A stretch of DNA of 64,000 nt from the NCBI GenBank assembly GCA_023023105.1, contig CP083824.1, positions 1,302,001 to 1,366,000 of the forward strand. The letters run 5' to 3'. The notes under the pieces were generated by a model. That model saw only the letters and a list, made by a program, of their open reading frames with translations, ran no database searches and was not told the origin of the DNA. Origin of the DNA: Enterobacter ludwigii (GTDB taxonomy: Bacteria; Pseudomonadota; Gammaproteobacteria; Enterobacterales; Enterobacteriaceae). This document shows, one piece after another, positions 50,535 through 61,351 of the stretch. The first letter of the stretch is position 1. The number at the start of each line of letters is the position of its first letter. Both the position numbers and the translations under genes were made by a program.

Positions 50535-50560
50535 AAAAACGGCAACCTGGTTGCCGTTTT
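50535..50560. terminator. Bidirectional terminator between ybhL and ybhN
   Basis: AAAAACGGCAAC / GTTGCCGTTTT hairpin with a 3-nt loop and A/T flanks, between convergent genes. Confidence 0.88.
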
Positions 50561-50564
50561 GCTT

Positions 50565-51527
50565 TTATTTTGCCAACGCCTTCTCGTTCTTCGCTCTCAG
50601 CTTTTTCGCCCGACTCTCCAGCATCAGATAACAGACCGTTGCCAGCGCCAGCGGCAGGAAGTAATACAGCATGCGGTAGGCCAGCAGCGCAGCGATAATC
50701 GTCCCCTGAGAGACATGTTCCCCGGCCAGCAGCGCGATAAACACCGCCTCCAGCACGCCGATCCCTGCCGGAATATGGACAATCACCCCGGCAATACTGC
50801 TCACCAGCAGAACGCCCAGCACGAAGAAGTAGTTCACATCTTCGCCAGTCAACAGCCAGATAATCGCCCCCATCGCCATCCAGTTGGCGCTGGATACCGC
50901 CATCTGCAACACCGCGAAGCGCCATGAAGGTAATACCAGTTCTTGCCCTTTAATGGTCATATGACGGCGTTTAGCGAAGGCGCAGGCCCACAGATAAAAA
51001 GCGATAATCAGCAGCAACACGATGCCGAGAATACGCAGCGTGGTCTCATCGATATACCAGTGCGCGGGCAACTGCACCACGCCGAGGGTAAAAATCACCC
51101 CACCGAGCAGAATGTACCCCAGCCAGTTGGTGGTAATGCTGAGCGAGAAAATGCGCGTGATGGTTCCGCCCGGTAGTCCCAGCCGCGAGTAGAGGCGATA
51201 GCGCATTCCAATCCCGCCGACCCAGGTGCTTAATGTCAGGTTAAACGCATAGCAGATGAACGACACCAGCATAACCTGGCGTTTAGCCAGTTTGTGGCCG
51301 CAATAGGCGCGCCCCAGCAGGTCATAGCAGCCGTACATCAGATAGCTGATAATAACCAACCCAACAGCACCCAGCAGCACCAGCCGATTGTAGTTGCGGA
51401 TAACTTTCCACACCTCTTCCCAGTCAACTTTCTGCGCGTAAATCACCAGCAACACGGCGACTGCAATAAAGAAGATCCAGGTGAGGATTTTTTTTGCCAG
51501 CCGCCAGCGCGGATGCGATTTTGACAT
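50565..51527 (-). CDS. ybhN: Lysylphosphatidylglycerol synthase TM-domain family protein YbhN
   Basis: 320 aa. About eight membrane helices, UPF0104/LPG_synthase_TM family, without the cytoplasmic lysyl-transferase domain of MprF. Often next to cardiolipin synthase B, suggesting a part in phospholipid handling; not proven. Its start overlaps the clsB stop by one base, so ybhP-clsB-ybhN are co-transcribed. Confidence 0.9.
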   Translation of the reverse strand: MSKSHPRWRLAKKILTWIFFIAVAVLLVIYAQKVDWEEVWKVIRNYNRLVLLGAVGLVIISYLMYGCYDLLGRAYCGHKLAKRQVMLVSFICYAFNLTLSTWVGGIGMRYRLYSRLGLPGGTITRIFSLSITTNWLGYILLGGVIFTLGVVQLPAHWYIDETTLRILGIVLLLIIAFYLWACAFAKRRHMTIKGQELVLPSWRFAVLQMAVSSANWMAMGAIIWLLTGEDVNYFFVLGVLLVSSIAGVIVHIPAGIGVLEAVFIALLAGEHVSQGTIIAALLAYRMLYYFLPLALATVCYLMLESRAKKLRAKNEKALAK

Positions 51528-52765
51528 CAGGTTTTCCCTCCGTCTTGCGCTTCAACGCGATCCTGGGTTTCCATTTCAGGTTGCACAGGCGGCTCCACGA
51601 GCGCCAGTTTTGGTGTATGTGCCGGCAGCCAGCCGACCATCGCCGGGAAATGGCGCAGGAAGTGGAACACCAGCACGCTGATGCCCAGGTTCCACCAGGT
51701 GCGTTTGGGTACCATGGATTCATCCACGCGCACGCAGTCGTTGACGATCAACGCCTGCAGGTTATCCCGAAGGGTCTGGTTAAACTGGCGATCGTAAATG
51801 ATCAGGTTCGCTTCAAGATTGAGCGATAAACTTAGCGGATCAAGGTTACTGGAGCCCACGGTTGCCCAGTGATCGTCCATCAGCGCAACTTTGCCGTGCA
51901 GCGGGCGACGGCGGTATTCGTAAATCTGCACGCCGCCTTTCACCAGATAGTGATACAGCAGCCGCGCGCCGACTTTGACTATCGGCATATCCGGCTCGCC
52001 CTGCACAATCAGCTTCACACGCACACCCCGTCGGGCCGCATTGCGCATGGCATGCAGCAGACGATAGCCCGGGAAAAAGTAGGCGTTGGCGATGATGACC
52101 TCGCGCTTCGCGTTGGCGAGCATCTTCAGATAATGACGCTCAATGTCGTTTCTGTGCTCGGCGTTATCCCGCCAGACGAACAGCGCCTGCGCTTCTCCGG
52201 GATTCCGGTTCTCTTCCGGACGATGGCGGCGTTTCCACCAGCGACGTGCAACCTCTTTACCGGGCAAGTTTTCCAGTTCGAACAACAGGATATCCTGAAC
52301 TACAGGCCCTTCGATGCGGATCGCATAATCCTGTTTCGCTTCCGGGCCGTAATCGGACATATGTTCAGCGGAGTAGTTAATGCCGCCAACAAACGCCACC
52401 GTCTCATCCACCACCACAATTTTGCGGTGCATCCGGCGGAAAAGGTTGGTACGCATGCCGAACAGGCGAGTGCCGGGATCGTAGTAGCGGAAGATCACAC
52501 CCGCTGAAGTGAGTTCATTGACGAAGGCGTCGCTGAGATCCGGTGAACCATAGCCATCGAGGAGGACTTCAATATTGACGCCACGCCGGGCGGCGCGCAG
52601 CAGCACGCTGTGCAATTGTTTACCGACGTCATCTTCGAACCAGATAAAGGTTTCGAGGATCACTTTCTGCTTTGCATGGTCAATCGCTTTGAACACGGCC
52701 GGGTAATACTCGTCCCCATTAACCAGCAGCGTGATCCGGTTGCCATCTTGCCAGGAACATTTCAT
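51527..52765 (-). CDS. clsB: Cardiolipin synthase B
   Basis: 412 aa. Phospholipase D superfamily with two HKD motifs: [18 protein letters not shown] (about 112-129) and [20 protein letters not shown] (about 290-309). The E. coli enzyme (YbhO) makes cardiolipin and can also make phosphatidylglycerol from PE and glycerol. Start overlaps ybhP by four bases. Confidence 0.95.
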   Translation of the reverse strand: MKCSWQDGNRITLLVNGDEYYPAVFKAIDHAKQKVILETFIWFEDDVGKQLHSVLLRAARRGVNIEVLLDGYGSPDLSDAFVNELTSAGVIFRYYDPGTRLFGMRTNLFRRMHRKIVVVDETVAFVGGINYSAEHMSDYGPEAKQDYAIRIEGPVVQDILLFELENLPGKEVARRWWKRRHRPEENRNPGEAQALFVWRDNAEHRNDIERHYLKMLANAKREVIIANAYFFPGYRLLHAMRNAARRGVRVKLIVQGEPDMPIVKVGARLLYHYLVKGGVQIYEYRRRPLHGKVALMDDHWATVGSSNLDPLSLSLNLEANLIIYDRQFNQTLRDNLQALIVNDCVRVDESMVPKRTWWNLGISVLVFHFLRHFPAMVGWLPAHTPKLALVEPPVQPEMETQDRVEAQDGGKT

Positions 52766-53523
52766 AAGTGGATCTCCGCACTGAGCGGGGCATGGTCGGA
52801 GAGATGTCGCCAGTTGAGTAGCGCCAGGGCGGTAGGACTGCTGGCGTGAGCATTTTTCACGTAGATCCGGTCAAGACGCAGCAAGGGGAAACGTACCGGA
52901 AAGGTGCGCGCGGGTCTGCCGTTCGCGCGGGTGAAAATTTCCTCCAGCCCGGCATTCACTTTCAACGGATGGTTCGCCCGCTGTCGCCAGTCGTTGAAAT
53001 CACCGGCCACGATCACCGGTTCACCTTCGGGAAGTGCATTAGCCCACTCTGCCAGCATGTTCAGCTGCGCCTGGCGATGGGCTTCGCGCAGACCGAGATG
53101 AACACAGCCGACATGGAGGGGAAGCTCAAGGTCGGGCGGAGTGATACGGCAGTAAAGCAGGCCGCGTTTTTCGCTTTCCCCTACGGAAACATCGCGGTTC
53201 TCGTAATATTCAATCGGGAAACGTGACAGCACCGCGTTGCCGTGATGGCCTTCCGGATAGACCGCGTTGCGTCCGTAAGCGTAATCACTCCACATGGTGT
53301 CGGCCAGAAATTCGTAGTGGGGCGTGTCGGGCCAGTTCTCAACGTGAAGCGGATGCACTTCGTGTGCGCCCATTACCTCCTGCAGGCAAACAATGTCCGC
53401 ATTGACGGTGCGTACCGCGTCGCGCAGCTCCGGTAAAATGAAGCGGCGGTTAAATGCTGTGAAGCCTTTATGAATGTTTATTGTCAGCACGTTAAGCGAG
53501 AAATGCTGCATTTTTGGCGTCAT
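52762..53523 (-). CDS. ybhP: Endonuclease/exonuclease/phosphatase family protein YbhP
   Basis: 253 aa. EEP fold: TINIHKG (Asn), CLQEVMG (Glu), GDFNDWR (Asp/Asn), LDRIYV and C-terminal LSDHAPL (Asp-His) metal and catalytic motifs are complete, so it should be a magnesium-dependent phosphodiesterase. Substrate unknown; pairing with clsB is compatible with a lipid or nucleic acid substrate. First gene of the operon; divergent from ybhQ. Confidence 0.92.
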   Translation of the reverse strand: MTPKMQHFSLNVLTINIHKGFTAFNRRFILPELRDAVRTVNADIVCLQEVMGAHEVHPLHVENWPDTPHYEFLADTMWSDYAYGRNAVYPEGHHGNAVLSRFPIEYYENRDVSVGESEKRGLLYCRITPPDLELPLHVGCVHLGLREAHRQAQLNMLAEWANALPEGEPVIVAGDFNDWRQRANHPLKVNAGLEEIFTRANGRPARTFPVRFPLLRLDRIYVKNAHASSPTALALLNWRHLSDHAPLSAEIHL

Positions 53524-53656
53524 AAGCTCCTTCCTGAGTGTCTATCCCGATGAAAATAAAGTGTAGTCGGCGTCACAAAAAGATGCGGTGTTACGGAATT
53601 TTCCGTAAAGTGCGGTAGTCTGAATAAGCAGAGAAAAATCCTTCAGGAGAGAAGCC

Positions 53657-54067
53657 ATGAAGTGGCAACAACGTGTTCGTGTCGCAACTGGCCTCAGTTG
53701 CTGGCAGATAATGTTGCATTTACTGGTCGTGGCCGTACTGGTGATGGGCTGGATGAGCGGCACGCTGGTGCGTGTTGGCCTGGGACTGTGCGTCCTCTAC
53801 GGCGTCACCGTACTGTCGATGTTGTTCTTACAGCGCCACCATGAAGCACGCTGGCGTGAGGTGGGTGATGTGCTCGAAGAGCTCACCACCACCTGGTACT
53901 TTGGTGCCGCGATGATTGTGCTTTGGTTGTTGTCCCGTGTGCTGCAAAACAACCTGCTGCTGGCCCTGGCCGGTCTGGCAATCCTCGCAGGGCCTGCGGT
54001 GGTCTCGTTACTGACCAAAGAGAAAAAGCTACGCAATGTTGCGTCTAAACATCGCGTACGCCACTGA
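53657..54067 (+). CDS. ybhQ: Inner membrane protein YbhQ
   Basis: 136 aa, four predicted helices (about 17-36, 40-58, 80-97 and 103-120) and a basic C-terminus. Matches E. coli YbhQ, of unknown function. CAGGAGAG is the ribosome site. Its last 39 bases overlap the 3' end of ybhR on the other strand. Confidence 0.9.
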   Translation: MKWQQRVRVATGLSCWQIMLHLLVVAVLVMGWMSGTLVRVGLGLCVLYGVTVLSMLFLQRHHEARWREVGDVLEELTTTWYFGAAMIVLWLLSRVLQNNLLLALAGLAILAGPAVVSLLTKEKKLRNVASKHRVRH

Positions 54068-55135
54068 GCCCGTTGTGGCCGCTATGACCAGTAGCGGCCA
54101 CAAACTTCCCCACACAATATCCAGACTCGCATCCTTCAGATAAATTTGCTTGGTGATATCCGTAAAGTGTCGAATCGGGTTTATCCACGTTAAATCCTGC
54201 AACCACACCGGCATGTTCTCGACAGGGGAAACATACCCCGAAAGCAAAATCGCTGGCATCATAAAGACGAACACCCCGATGAACGCCTGCTGTTGCGTGG
54301 AGCAGAGCGCTGAAATCAGCAGTCCAAATCCCACCAGTGACAGACCATAAATCACCATCGTGAAGTAAAACAGCGCCAGCGATCCGGCGAAGGGGATCTG
54401 GTACGCCCAAATACCCACGCCCAGTACAATGGTGGCCTGAAAGGTGGCAACAATCAGGGCCGGAACCGCTTTACCGACGAAAATTTGCCAGGTGGCGAGC
54501 GGAGAAACCAGCAGCTGATCCAGTGTCCCTTGTTCGCGCTCGCGGGCGACGGACAGAGAGGTGACGATCATCACCCCAATGGTGGTGATCATGGCGATCA
54601 GCGACGGTACCACAAACCATTTGTAATCCAGATTCGGGTTATACCAGTTACGCACCACCAGCTCGCTGTTATTGGGTTTGGGTTTGCCCTCCATCAGCTC
54701 CTGCTGGTAATTCTTGACCACCTGTTGCAGGTAGTTGGCCGCGATCTGGGCGCTGTTGGAGTTACGTCCGTCGAGGATCAACTGCATGGGGGCGGTCTGG
54801 AAAGTGTCCAGGTTACGGGAAAAATCTGCCGGGAATCTCACCAGCAGCAGCGCTTTTTGCGTGTCGATAGTGGGCTGGATTTCCTGCGGGCTTTTCAGCA
54901 GCAGAATATGGGTAAAGGCTTTTGCGCGTGCAAAACGCTGCGTCAGCTCAACGGCGTGTTTACCGTTGTCTTCGTTGTAGATGGCAATGGTGGCGTTCGT
55001 CACCTCAAGCGTGGCGGCAAACGGAAACAGTAAAACCTGAATAAGTACCGGCAACACCAGAATGGCACGGGTTTGCGGCTCGCGCAGCAGCGATTGCAGC
55101 TCTTTGCGGATCAATGTCCATAAACGGTGAAACAT
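54029..55135 (-). CDS. ybhR: ABC-2 type transporter permease YbhR
   Basis: 368 aa. One N-terminal helix (about 25-45), a periplasmic domain to about 170, and five C-terminal helices: ABC2_membrane_3 layout. Forms a heterodimeric permease with YbhS. In E. coli YbhFSR exports cefoperazone-type drugs and has Na+(Li+)/H+ antiport activity. Starts 9 bases after ybhS. Confidence 0.94.
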   Translation of the reverse strand: MFHRLWTLIRKELQSLLREPQTRAILVLPVLIQVLLFPFAATLEVTNATIAIYNEDNGKHAVELTQRFARAKAFTHILLLKSPQEIQPTIDTQKALLLVRFPADFSRNLDTFQTAPMQLILDGRNSNSAQIAANYLQQVVKNYQQELMEGKPKPNNSELVVRNWYNPNLDYKWFVVPSLIAMITTIGVMIVTSLSVAREREQGTLDQLLVSPLATWQIFVGKAVPALIVATFQATIVLGVGIWAYQIPFAGSLALFYFTMVIYGLSLVGFGLLISALCSTQQQAFIGVFVFMMPAILLSGYVSPVENMPVWLQDLTWINPIRHFTDITKQIYLKDASLDIVWGSLWPLLVIAATTGSVAYAMFRRNIA

Positions 55136-55144
55136 GTTCGCTCC

Positions 55145-56278
55145 TTAATCCAGCCGCCGTTTGGTTTTTATCCACGTCAGGCCAATAAACATCGTTGCCG
55201 ACGCCATCAGGAACAGCGTGTTGATAATCAGCACCACCGGAATATTTCCCGCGAGGAACAGGCTTTGCAGCGTGCTCACGAAGTAGCGCGCCGGAATAAT
55301 GTAGGTCACGGCGCGGATCACGGCGGGCATGCTGTCGATCTGGAAAATAAACCCGGACAGCATAATCGACGGTAAAAAAGCGGCGTTGAGCGCCACCTGG
55401 GCGGCGTTAAACTGGTTGCGGGTGACGGTGGAGATAAGCAGCCCCATGCCGAGCGTGCTGAGCAGAAACAGGCTGGTGATAAAGAACAGCACGACCAGCG
55501 AGCCGCGGTACGGCACACCGAGAATAAATACCGACACAAGCATACAGAGCAGCATCGCCAGCATGCCGAGGAAGTAGTAGGGGATAAGTTTGCACAGCAG
55601 CAGCTCGACACGCGTCACTTCGGTAGAAAGCAGCGCCTCCATGGTGCCGCGCTCCCACTCGCGGGCGATCACCAGCGAGGTCAGGATCGCGCCAATGACC
55701 GTCATGATAATCGTCACCGCGCCAGGAATAATAAAGTGCTGACTGATGGCGGCGGGGTTAAACCAGTAGCGGGTCTGCACGTCGATCAGAGGGTCGAACG
55801 TTTCCCCCCGGTCTTCAGCGCGCTGCATCTGCCACAGCTGCCAGATCCCCTCCACGTAACCCTGCACAAAGTTCGCGGTGTTTGGCTCGCTGCCGTCGGT
55901 GATCACCTGGATCGGTGCATCGGTATTTGCCCGCGCCATATTGGCGGCAAAATCCACCGGAATGACGATCAGACCGCGAATCTTCCCGGCCTGCATCTTC
56001 TGGATCAGTTCCTGACGATTGTCGCTGATGGTGGCGTCAATGTAGGGTGAGCCGGTCATCGCGTGGGTGAAATCCAGCGCCTCTTTGCTCTGCTGTTCCA
56101 GCAAAATACCGACTCTGAGCTTGCTGGAGTCGAGGTTAATACCGTAGCCAAAGATAAACAGCAATAGCAGGGGGATCACTACCGCAATCAGCCAGCTGCT
56201 GGGGTCACGCACGATCTGGCGTGTCTCTTTGATGCACAGCGCGCGCACCCTGCGCCAGGAAATGGCGTTATTGTGCAT
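55145..56278 (-). CDS. ybhS: ABC-2 type transporter permease YbhS
   Basis: 377 aa, same architecture as YbhR, with [30 protein letters not shown] in the cytoplasmic coupling segment. ATG 56278 gives the E. coli length and is 8 bases from AGGAG; an ATG at 56284 is too close to the ribosome site. Its start lies inside the end of ybhF (11-base overlap). Confidence 0.93.
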   Translation of the reverse strand: MHNNAISWRRVRALCIKETRQIVRDPSSWLIAVVIPLLLLFIFGYGINLDSSKLRVGILLEQQSKEALDFTHAMTGSPYIDATISDNRQELIQKMQAGKIRGLIVIPVDFAANMARANTDAPIQVITDGSEPNTANFVQGYVEGIWQLWQMQRAEDRGETFDPLIDVQTRYWFNPAAISQHFIIPGAVTIIMTVIGAILTSLVIAREWERGTMEALLSTEVTRVELLLCKLIPYYFLGMLAMLLCMLVSVFILGVPYRGSLVVLFFITSLFLLSTLGMGLLISTVTRNQFNAAQVALNAAFLPSIMLSGFIFQIDSMPAVIRAVTYIIPARYFVSTLQSLFLAGNIPVVLIINTLFLMASATMFIGLTWIKTKRRLD

Positions 56279-58007
56279 GGGCATTCTCCTTATCCCAGTC
56301 GTGGATGAGGGTGATAAACGCCTGCTCCATCGTCGGGTCCGGGACTTCATCGTCGGCGGCCTGTGCTTTCAGGTCATCTGGCGTTCCGTGGGCAATCAGC
56401 TTGCCGCGATAGACCAGCCCGATACGGTCGCAGTACTCAGCCTCATCCATAAAGTGGGTTGTCACCATCACGGTAACCCCTTTTTCAACCATGCTGTTGA
56501 TGTGCAGCCAGAACTCGCGACGGGTGAGGGGGTCAACGCCGGACGTAGGCTCATCAAGAAACAGAATATCGGGCTCATGCATCAGCGAGCAGGCCAGCGC
56601 CAGCCGCTGTTTGAAGCCGAGCGGCAGTTCATCCGTTGCGTGAGAGGCAATGCTGGTTAGCCCGAAGGCGTCGCTCATACGGCGGATTTTCTCGTTCTGT
56701 GCCCGCCCGCGCAGGCCGTACACGCCGGAGAAAAAGCGCAGATTCTGTTCGACCGTCAGGTTGCCATAGAGGGAGAACTTCTGCGCCATATAGCCCAGAT
56801 GCTGACGCGCTTTGCCGGAACTGACCTTCAGGTCCATATCCAGTACCAGCGCTTTACCGGCAGTGGGGACCAGCAAACCGCACATCATCTTAAAGGTGGT
56901 GGATTTCCCGGCGCCATTCGGCCCGAGCAGGCCAAAAATCTCACCGCGCTTCACCGCGAAATTCACGTTATCGGTGGCGGCGAAATCACCAAACTTTTTA
57001 GTGAGGGATTTGGCTTCAATCACCGTTTCGCCCGGCGTACCTTCAACCGTGTGCAGGATCGCCCCGAGGGGAGATTCTGACGTTCCCGCGCCGCCCAGCA
57101 GATCGATAAACGCATCTTCGAAGCGCGGTGCGGTCTCTTCCATCTCGATCTCAGGCATACCTTGCGCACGGCGAATGTCGTCGACGGTTGCCTCTTTCTT
57201 GAGGATCACGCGTACCGAACGGCCCTGAATCATCCCGTCACTGACCTGCGGCAATTTCAGCACCCGCTGTAACAGCTTGCGGTTGGATTCCTGCGGGCTG
57301 TGCAACAGAAAACTGCGTCCGGCCATACTTTGTGTCAGTGTCGTCGGCTCGCCCTGATAAAGCAGTTCACCTTCGTTCATCAGCAGCACATCCCGGCACT
57401 GCTCCGCTTCGTCAAGGTAGGAGGTGCTCCAGAGGATCAGCATCCCGTCGCCTGCCAGTTCGTGCACCATCTGCCACAATTCACGGCGAGAGATGGGGTC
57501 AACGCCGACACCCGGTTCATCCAGAAGCAGAACTTTCGGTTCACCGACCAGCGTACAGGCCAGCCCCAGTTTCTGTTTCATGCCGCCGGAGAGCTTACCC
57601 GCCAGCCGGCCAGTGAACGGACCGAGTGAAGTAAACTCCAGCAAACGAGCAAAGGTCTTCTGGCGAATGTCGCCGGTCACGCTGCGCAGGTCGGCATACA
57701 GATTCAGGTTTTCCATTACCGTCAGATCTTCATACAGACCAAACTTCTGCGGCATATAGCCGAGCATGGCATGGAGCGCGCTGTCATCCTTGATCGGGTC
57801 GAGCCCGAGCACGCTGGCGGTTCCGTCATCCGGCTTAAGCAACCCCGCCAGCATTCGCATTAGCGTGGTTTTGCCGGCACCGTCCGGACCGACCAGTCCG
57901 GTGACATAGCCCTTCTGAATGGTGCAATTCAGCGGTGCGACGGCCGGTTTGTCCATTCCCGGGAAGCGTTTGACCAGATTGCTGAGCTCAATAACCGCGT
58001 CATTCAT
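56268..58007 (-). CDS. ybhF: Tandem ABC transporter ATP-binding protein YbhF
   Basis: 579 aa with two fused nucleotide-binding domains. N-half: Walker [10 protein letters not shown], signature [10 protein letters not shown], Walker [13 protein letters not shown]-half: Walker [10 protein letters not shown], signature [12 protein letters not shown] (less canonical), Walker [12 protein letters not shown]. Energises the YbhSR permease. Overlaps ybhG by eight bases. Confidence 0.95.
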   Translation of the reverse strand: MNDAVIELSNLVKRFPGMDKPAVAPLNCTIQKGYVTGLVGPDGAGKTTLMRMLAGLLKPDDGTASVLGLDPIKDDSALHAMLGYMPQKFGLYEDLTVMENLNLYADLRSVTGDIRQKTFARLLEFTSLGPFTGRLAGKLSGGMKQKLGLACTLVGEPKVLLLDEPGVGVDPISRRELWQMVHELAGDGMLILWSTSYLDEAEQCRDVLLMNEGELLYQGEPTTLTQSMAGRSFLLHSPQESNRKLLQRVLKLPQVSDGMIQGRSVRVILKKEATVDDIRRAQGMPEIEMEETAPRFEDAFIDLLGGAGTSESPLGAILHTVEGTPGETVIEAKSLTKKFGDFAATDNVNFAVKRGEIFGLLGPNGAGKSTTFKMMCGLLVPTAGKALVLDMDLKVSSGKARQHLGYMAQKFSLYGNLTVEQNLRFFSGVYGLRGRAQNEKIRRMSDAFGLTSIASHATDELPLGFKQRLALACSLMHEPDILFLDEPTSGVDPLTRREFWLHINSMVEKGVTVMVTTHFMDEAEYCDRIGLVYRGKLIAHGTPDDLKAQAADDEVPDPTMEQAFITLIHDWDKENAHAQ

Positions 58008-58995
58008 GTCGTTCCCCGTTGTTTACTTTTACGGTGACAGGCATGCCTTGACGCAGCGCGTCGTCCGCATCAGTCACGATGATACGCAGGCGATAGACCA
58101 GGTCGGTACGCAGGTCCGGCGTTTCAACGGTTTTCGGTGTGAATTCGGCGGTTGGGGAAACGAAGCCCACCTTGCCGTGATACGGCTTGTCCGGTCGACC
58201 ATCGGTATAGAGCAACAGCTCGCGTCCTGGCTGCATCTGGCCGAGATTCGGCTCGTCGATGTACGCGCGCACCCACACAGGGCGGGTCAGGGAGAGCGTT
58301 AAAACGGTGCTGCCCGCGCTGAGTATGCTGCCTGGCTCCACGGCGCGGGTCATCAGCGTACCGTCAGACGGTGCAACCAGAGTGGTATCGTGAAGATCCA
58401 GTTCGGCCTGGGCAAGTTGCGCCTGAGCCTGTTCAAGGCTGGCTTTCGCCTGGGCAATATCCTGCGGGCGATTACCGGTGTGGTACTGGCTTAGTTTGTC
58501 CTGAGCGGATTTCAGCGTGGCCTGGGCCTGATCGCGTGATGAACGGGCGTTTTCCAGATCGTTGGCTGAAATGGTGCGGCTTTTCCACAGCCCCTGCTGG
58601 CGGGCATAGAAATTCTGCGCGTAGTCGTAAGCCGCCTGCGCCTGTTTGACCGCTGCGGCGGCCTGGGCAATCTCTTCATCGCGATAACCCGCCAGCATCA
58701 GGTCATATTGTGCCTGGGCGACAGATACGCCTGCCTTTGCCTGCATCAGCGCGTTCTCGTAAGGGGATTTATCCAGCATACCCAGCGTCTGACCGCGCGT
58801 AATTGTGTCGCCTTCATCAACGTTAAGCGATGCCAGACGCCCCCCCACGCGGAAGCTCATATTCACCGTGCGAATATCAACGTTACCGTACAGCGTCAGG
58901 GCTTTATCCTGATGACTCTGATACCACAGCCAGCCACCGACTCCCGCAGTAAGCAAAACAACAACCACCAGAACGATGGCGACAGGTTTTTTCAT
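58000..58995 (-). CDS. ybhG: HlyD-family periplasmic adaptor YbhG
   Basis: 331 aa. Membrane fusion protein: N-terminal anchor helix (about 5-25), barrel-sandwich halves ([14 protein letters not shown] and [17 protein letters not shown]), a long coiled coil (about 75-195, [14 protein letters not shown]), and a C-terminal beta domain. Links YbhFSR to an outer-membrane channel such as TolC. Starts inside the cecR stop (4-base overlap). Confidence 0.95.
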   Translation of the reverse strand: MKKPVAIVLVVVVLLTAGVGGWLWYQSHQDKALTLYGNVDIRTVNMSFRVGGRLASLNVDEGDTITRGQTLGMLDKSPYENALMQAKAGVSVAQAQYDLMLAGYRDEEIAQAAAAVKQAQAAYDYAQNFYARQQGLWKSRTISANDLENARSSRDQAQATLKSAQDKLSQYHTGNRPQDIAQAKASLEQAQAQLAQAELDLHDTTLVAPSDGTLMTRAVEPGSILSAGSTVLTLSLTRPVWVRAYIDEPNLGQMQPGRELLLYTDGRPDKPYHGKVGFVSPTAEFTPKTVETPDLRTDLVYRLRIIVTDADDALRQGMPVTVKVNNGERHE

Positions 58996-59669
58996 GACTT
59001 CAGGCTCCTTTGCGTTAAACCTTGCAGGATCAGATCGAGATGACAGGTGATGACCTGAATAATCTGCGCGGCTTTATCCTCATCAAATTGTGTCCAGCCG
59101 GTGCGTAAAAGGATAGTCTCCCGCCCCAGACGGAAGGCGAGGATTTCACCCAGCAGGGCATGGGTATGCAAAATTGTCTCGGTATCGTTGGCATCCCGCC
59201 CGGTATAGGCGGCGATCAGCCGGGTCAGGTGAGTATGCATCGGGGCAATCACCCGATCGTGCACGAGCTGGTACGCGGCAGAAGGGGAGAGCTGCTCGCG
59301 GGAGATAAATTTACTCAGGTTGAGCGTATCGTCGTGCGTCAGCAGGCGGATCATATTGTGGCAGGCGTTGAGGATCAGCTGCCGAATGGCGGCGCGATCG
59401 GGCGACGGCTGGCCGAGCAGCGCGGTGGCTTCCTCAACGTGCGGGCGAAATTGCGTGCCGATAAAATCGGCGATCCACTCGGCACAGGCGAGGTATAAAT
59501 CCTCTTTTGAGCCAAAATAGTAGGGTATGGCTGCAATGTTCTGCCCGGCCAGTGCCGCAATATCGCGCGTCGTGGCATGCAGTCCGTACTCGCCAAACTG
59601 CGCCAGCGCCGCGGCAATAAGCTGGCTTTTGGCCTGTTCACCTTTTGATGTCGTCGGGGTCGTATTCAT
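58992..59669 (-). CDS. cecR: TetR-family transcriptional regulator CecR
   Basis: 225 aa. N-terminal TetR helix-turn-helix (about 12-60, [27 protein letters not shown]) and a C-terminal ligand domain. In E. coli CecR (YbiH) controls its own operon cecR-ybhGFSR and the divergent rhlE and affects tolerance to cefoperazone and chloramphenicol. A perfect 20-bp palindrome lies 14 bases before its start. Confidence 0.94.
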   Translation of the reverse strand: MNTTPTTSKGEQAKSQLIAAALAQFGEYGLHATTRDIAALAGQNIAAIPYYFGSKEDLYLACAEWIADFIGTQFRPHVEEATALLGQPSPDRAAIRQLILNACHNMIRLLTHDDTLNLSKFISREQLSPSAAYQLVHDRVIAPMHTHLTRLIAAYTGRDANDTETILHTHALLGEILAFRLGRETILLRTGWTQFDEDKAAQIIQVITCHLDLILQGLTQRSLKS

Positions 59670-59683
59670 AGCGGCATTAAAAA

Positions 59684-59703
59684 TTAATCAATCGATTGAT
59701 TAA
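59684..59703. promoter_or_regulatory. CecR operator palindrome
   Basis: TTAATCAATCGATTGATTAA is a perfect 20-bp inverted repeat between the divergent cecR and rhlE, the size and type of a TetR-family operator. Assignment to CecR rests on position. Confidence 0.78.
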
Positions 59704-59874
59704 GACTATGCCTGATTCACGCCCTCGTCGAGGGAACCGAGGGATATTTTATGCGCTACGTCACAAAAGCTGCTACACTCCGCCCCTTCGCGACATTGTG
59801 GTTTTTGTCCTCGCCTATTCGTTATATCTCCCTGAAAACTACACCTGTGATGGTCGGGGCGGTTCGGAGTTTTT

Positions 59875-61254
59875 ATGTCTTTTGATTCCCTTGGCCTGAA
59901 CCCGGAAATTCTGCGCGCGATCGCAGAGCAGGGCTACGTTGAGCCAACCCCAATCCAGCAGCAGGCTATCCCCGCCGTCTTGCAGGGCCGCGATCTGATG
60001 GCCAGCGCCCAGACCGGTACCGGTAAAACCGCGGGCTTTACGCTGCCGCTGTTAGAGCTGCTGGTAAAAAACCAGCCGCACGCCAAAGGCCGTCGTCCGG
60101 TTCGTGCGCTGATCCTCACCCCAACTCGTGAGCTGGCAGCCCAGATTGGCGAGAACGTGCGTGACTACAGCCGCTATCTCAACATTCGCTCGCTGGTCGT
60201 TTTCGGCGGTGTAAGCATTAACCCGCAGATGATGAAGTTGCGCGGCGGTGTGGACGTGCTGGTGGCAACGCCGGGTCGTCTGCTGGATCTGGAACACCAG
60301 AACGCGGTGAAACTGGATAACGTCGAAATTCTGGTGCTGGACGAAGCCGACCGCATGCTCGACATGGGCTTTATTCACGACATTCGCCGCGTGCTGGCTA
60401 AACTGCCACCGCGTCGTCAGAATCTGCTCTTCTCCGCGACCTTCTCCGACGAGATCAAGGCGCTAGCAGAAAAGCTGCTGCATAACCCGCTGGAAGTGGA
60501 AGTGGCGCGTCGCAACACCGCCTCTGAGCAGGTCACCCAGCACGTTCACTTCGTTGACAAAAAGCGTAAGCGGGAACTGCTCTCCCAGATGATCGGCCAG
60601 GGCAACTGGCAGCAGGTGCTGGTCTTTACCCGCACCAAGCACGGCGCGAACCACCTGGCGGAACAGCTGAATAAAGATGGCATCCGCAGTGCCGCCATTC
60701 ACGGTAACAAGAGCCAGGGCGCACGTACCCGCGCGCTGGCGGACTTCAAATCTGGCGACATCCGCGTGCTGGTGGCGACCGACATTGCCGCCCGTGGTCT
60801 CGATATTGAAGAGCTGCCGCACGTGGTGAACTACGAGCTGCCAAACGTGCCGGAAGATTATGTCCACCGTATCGGCCGTACCGGTCGTGCGGCGGCAACC
60901 GGTGAAGCGCTTTCTCTGGTTTGCGTGGATGAGCACAAGCTGCTGCGTGATATCGAACGCCTGCTGAAGAAAGAGATCCCGCGCATTGAAACGCCGGGCT
61001 ATGAAGTTGACCCGTCGATTAAAGCTGAGCCAATTCAGAACGGTCGTCAGGGGGGACGTGGTCAGGGCGGCGGTGGCCGCGGTCAGCAGCCGCGTCGTGC
61101 CGACGGTGGTGCACCGAAATCAGCAGGCAAACCGCCGCGTCGTAGCAACGAAGCCAAACCCGCCGGTGAAAACCCGTGGCGCAGCGGCGAAGGCAAGCCA
61201 GCAGGGGAAGGGCAGCGCCGACGCCGCCCGCGTAAACCTGCTAACCCGCAGTAA
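59875..61254 (+). CDS. rhlE: ATP-dependent RNA helicase RhlE
   Basis: 459 aa. DEAD-box helicase with all motifs in order: Q motif [50 protein letters not shown]. The C-terminus from about 385 is Gly/Arg/Lys/Pro-rich ([17 protein letters not shown]) and binds RNA. In E. coli it affects ribosome assembly and RNA decay. Starts 171 bases from the CecR operator. Confidence 0.96.
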   Translation: MSFDSLGLNPEILRAIAEQGYVEPTPIQQQAIPAVLQGRDLMASAQTGTGKTAGFTLPLLELLVKNQPHAKGRRPVRALILTPTRELAAQIGENVRDYSRYLNIRSLVVFGGVSINPQMMKLRGGVDVLVATPGRLLDLEHQNAVKLDNVEILVLDEADRMLDMGFIHDIRRVLAKLPPRRQNLLFSATFSDEIKALAEKLLHNPLEVEVARRNTASEQVTQHVHFVDKKRKRELLSQMIGQGNWQQVLVFTRTKHGANHLAEQLNKDGIRSAAIHGNKSQGARTRALADFKSGDIRVLVATDIAARGLDIEELPHVVNYELPNVPEDYVHRIGRTGRAAATGEALSLVCVDEHKLLRDIERLLKKEIPRIETPGYEVDPSIKAEPIQNGRQGGRGQGGGGRGQQPRRADGGAPKSAGKPPRRSNEAKPAGENPWRSGEGKPAGEGQRRRRPRKPANPQ

Positions 61255-61259
61255 TCTGG

Positions 61260-61287
61260 AAGCCCGGTCGTAAAGCCGGGCTTTTCT
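61260..61287 (+). terminator. Terminator after rhlE
   Basis: Stem AAGCCCGG / CCGGGCTT with an 8-nt loop and a T run, 5 bases after the rhlE stop. Confidence 0.88.
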
Positions 61288-61317
61288 TTTTGCGACAGCA
61301 AAGAGAAAGTGCCACAA

Positions 61318-61337
61318 TAGTGGCTGTTTATACAGTA
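61318..61337 (+). promoter_or_regulatory. LexA (SOS) box of dinG
   Basis: TAGTGGCTGTTTATACAGTA aligns with the E. coli dinG SOS box and the TACTG-N10-CAGTA consensus; the left half is imperfect (TAGTG). It is 14 bases before the dinG ATG. Confidence 0.75.
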
Positions 61338-61351
61338 TTTCAGGTTTTCCA

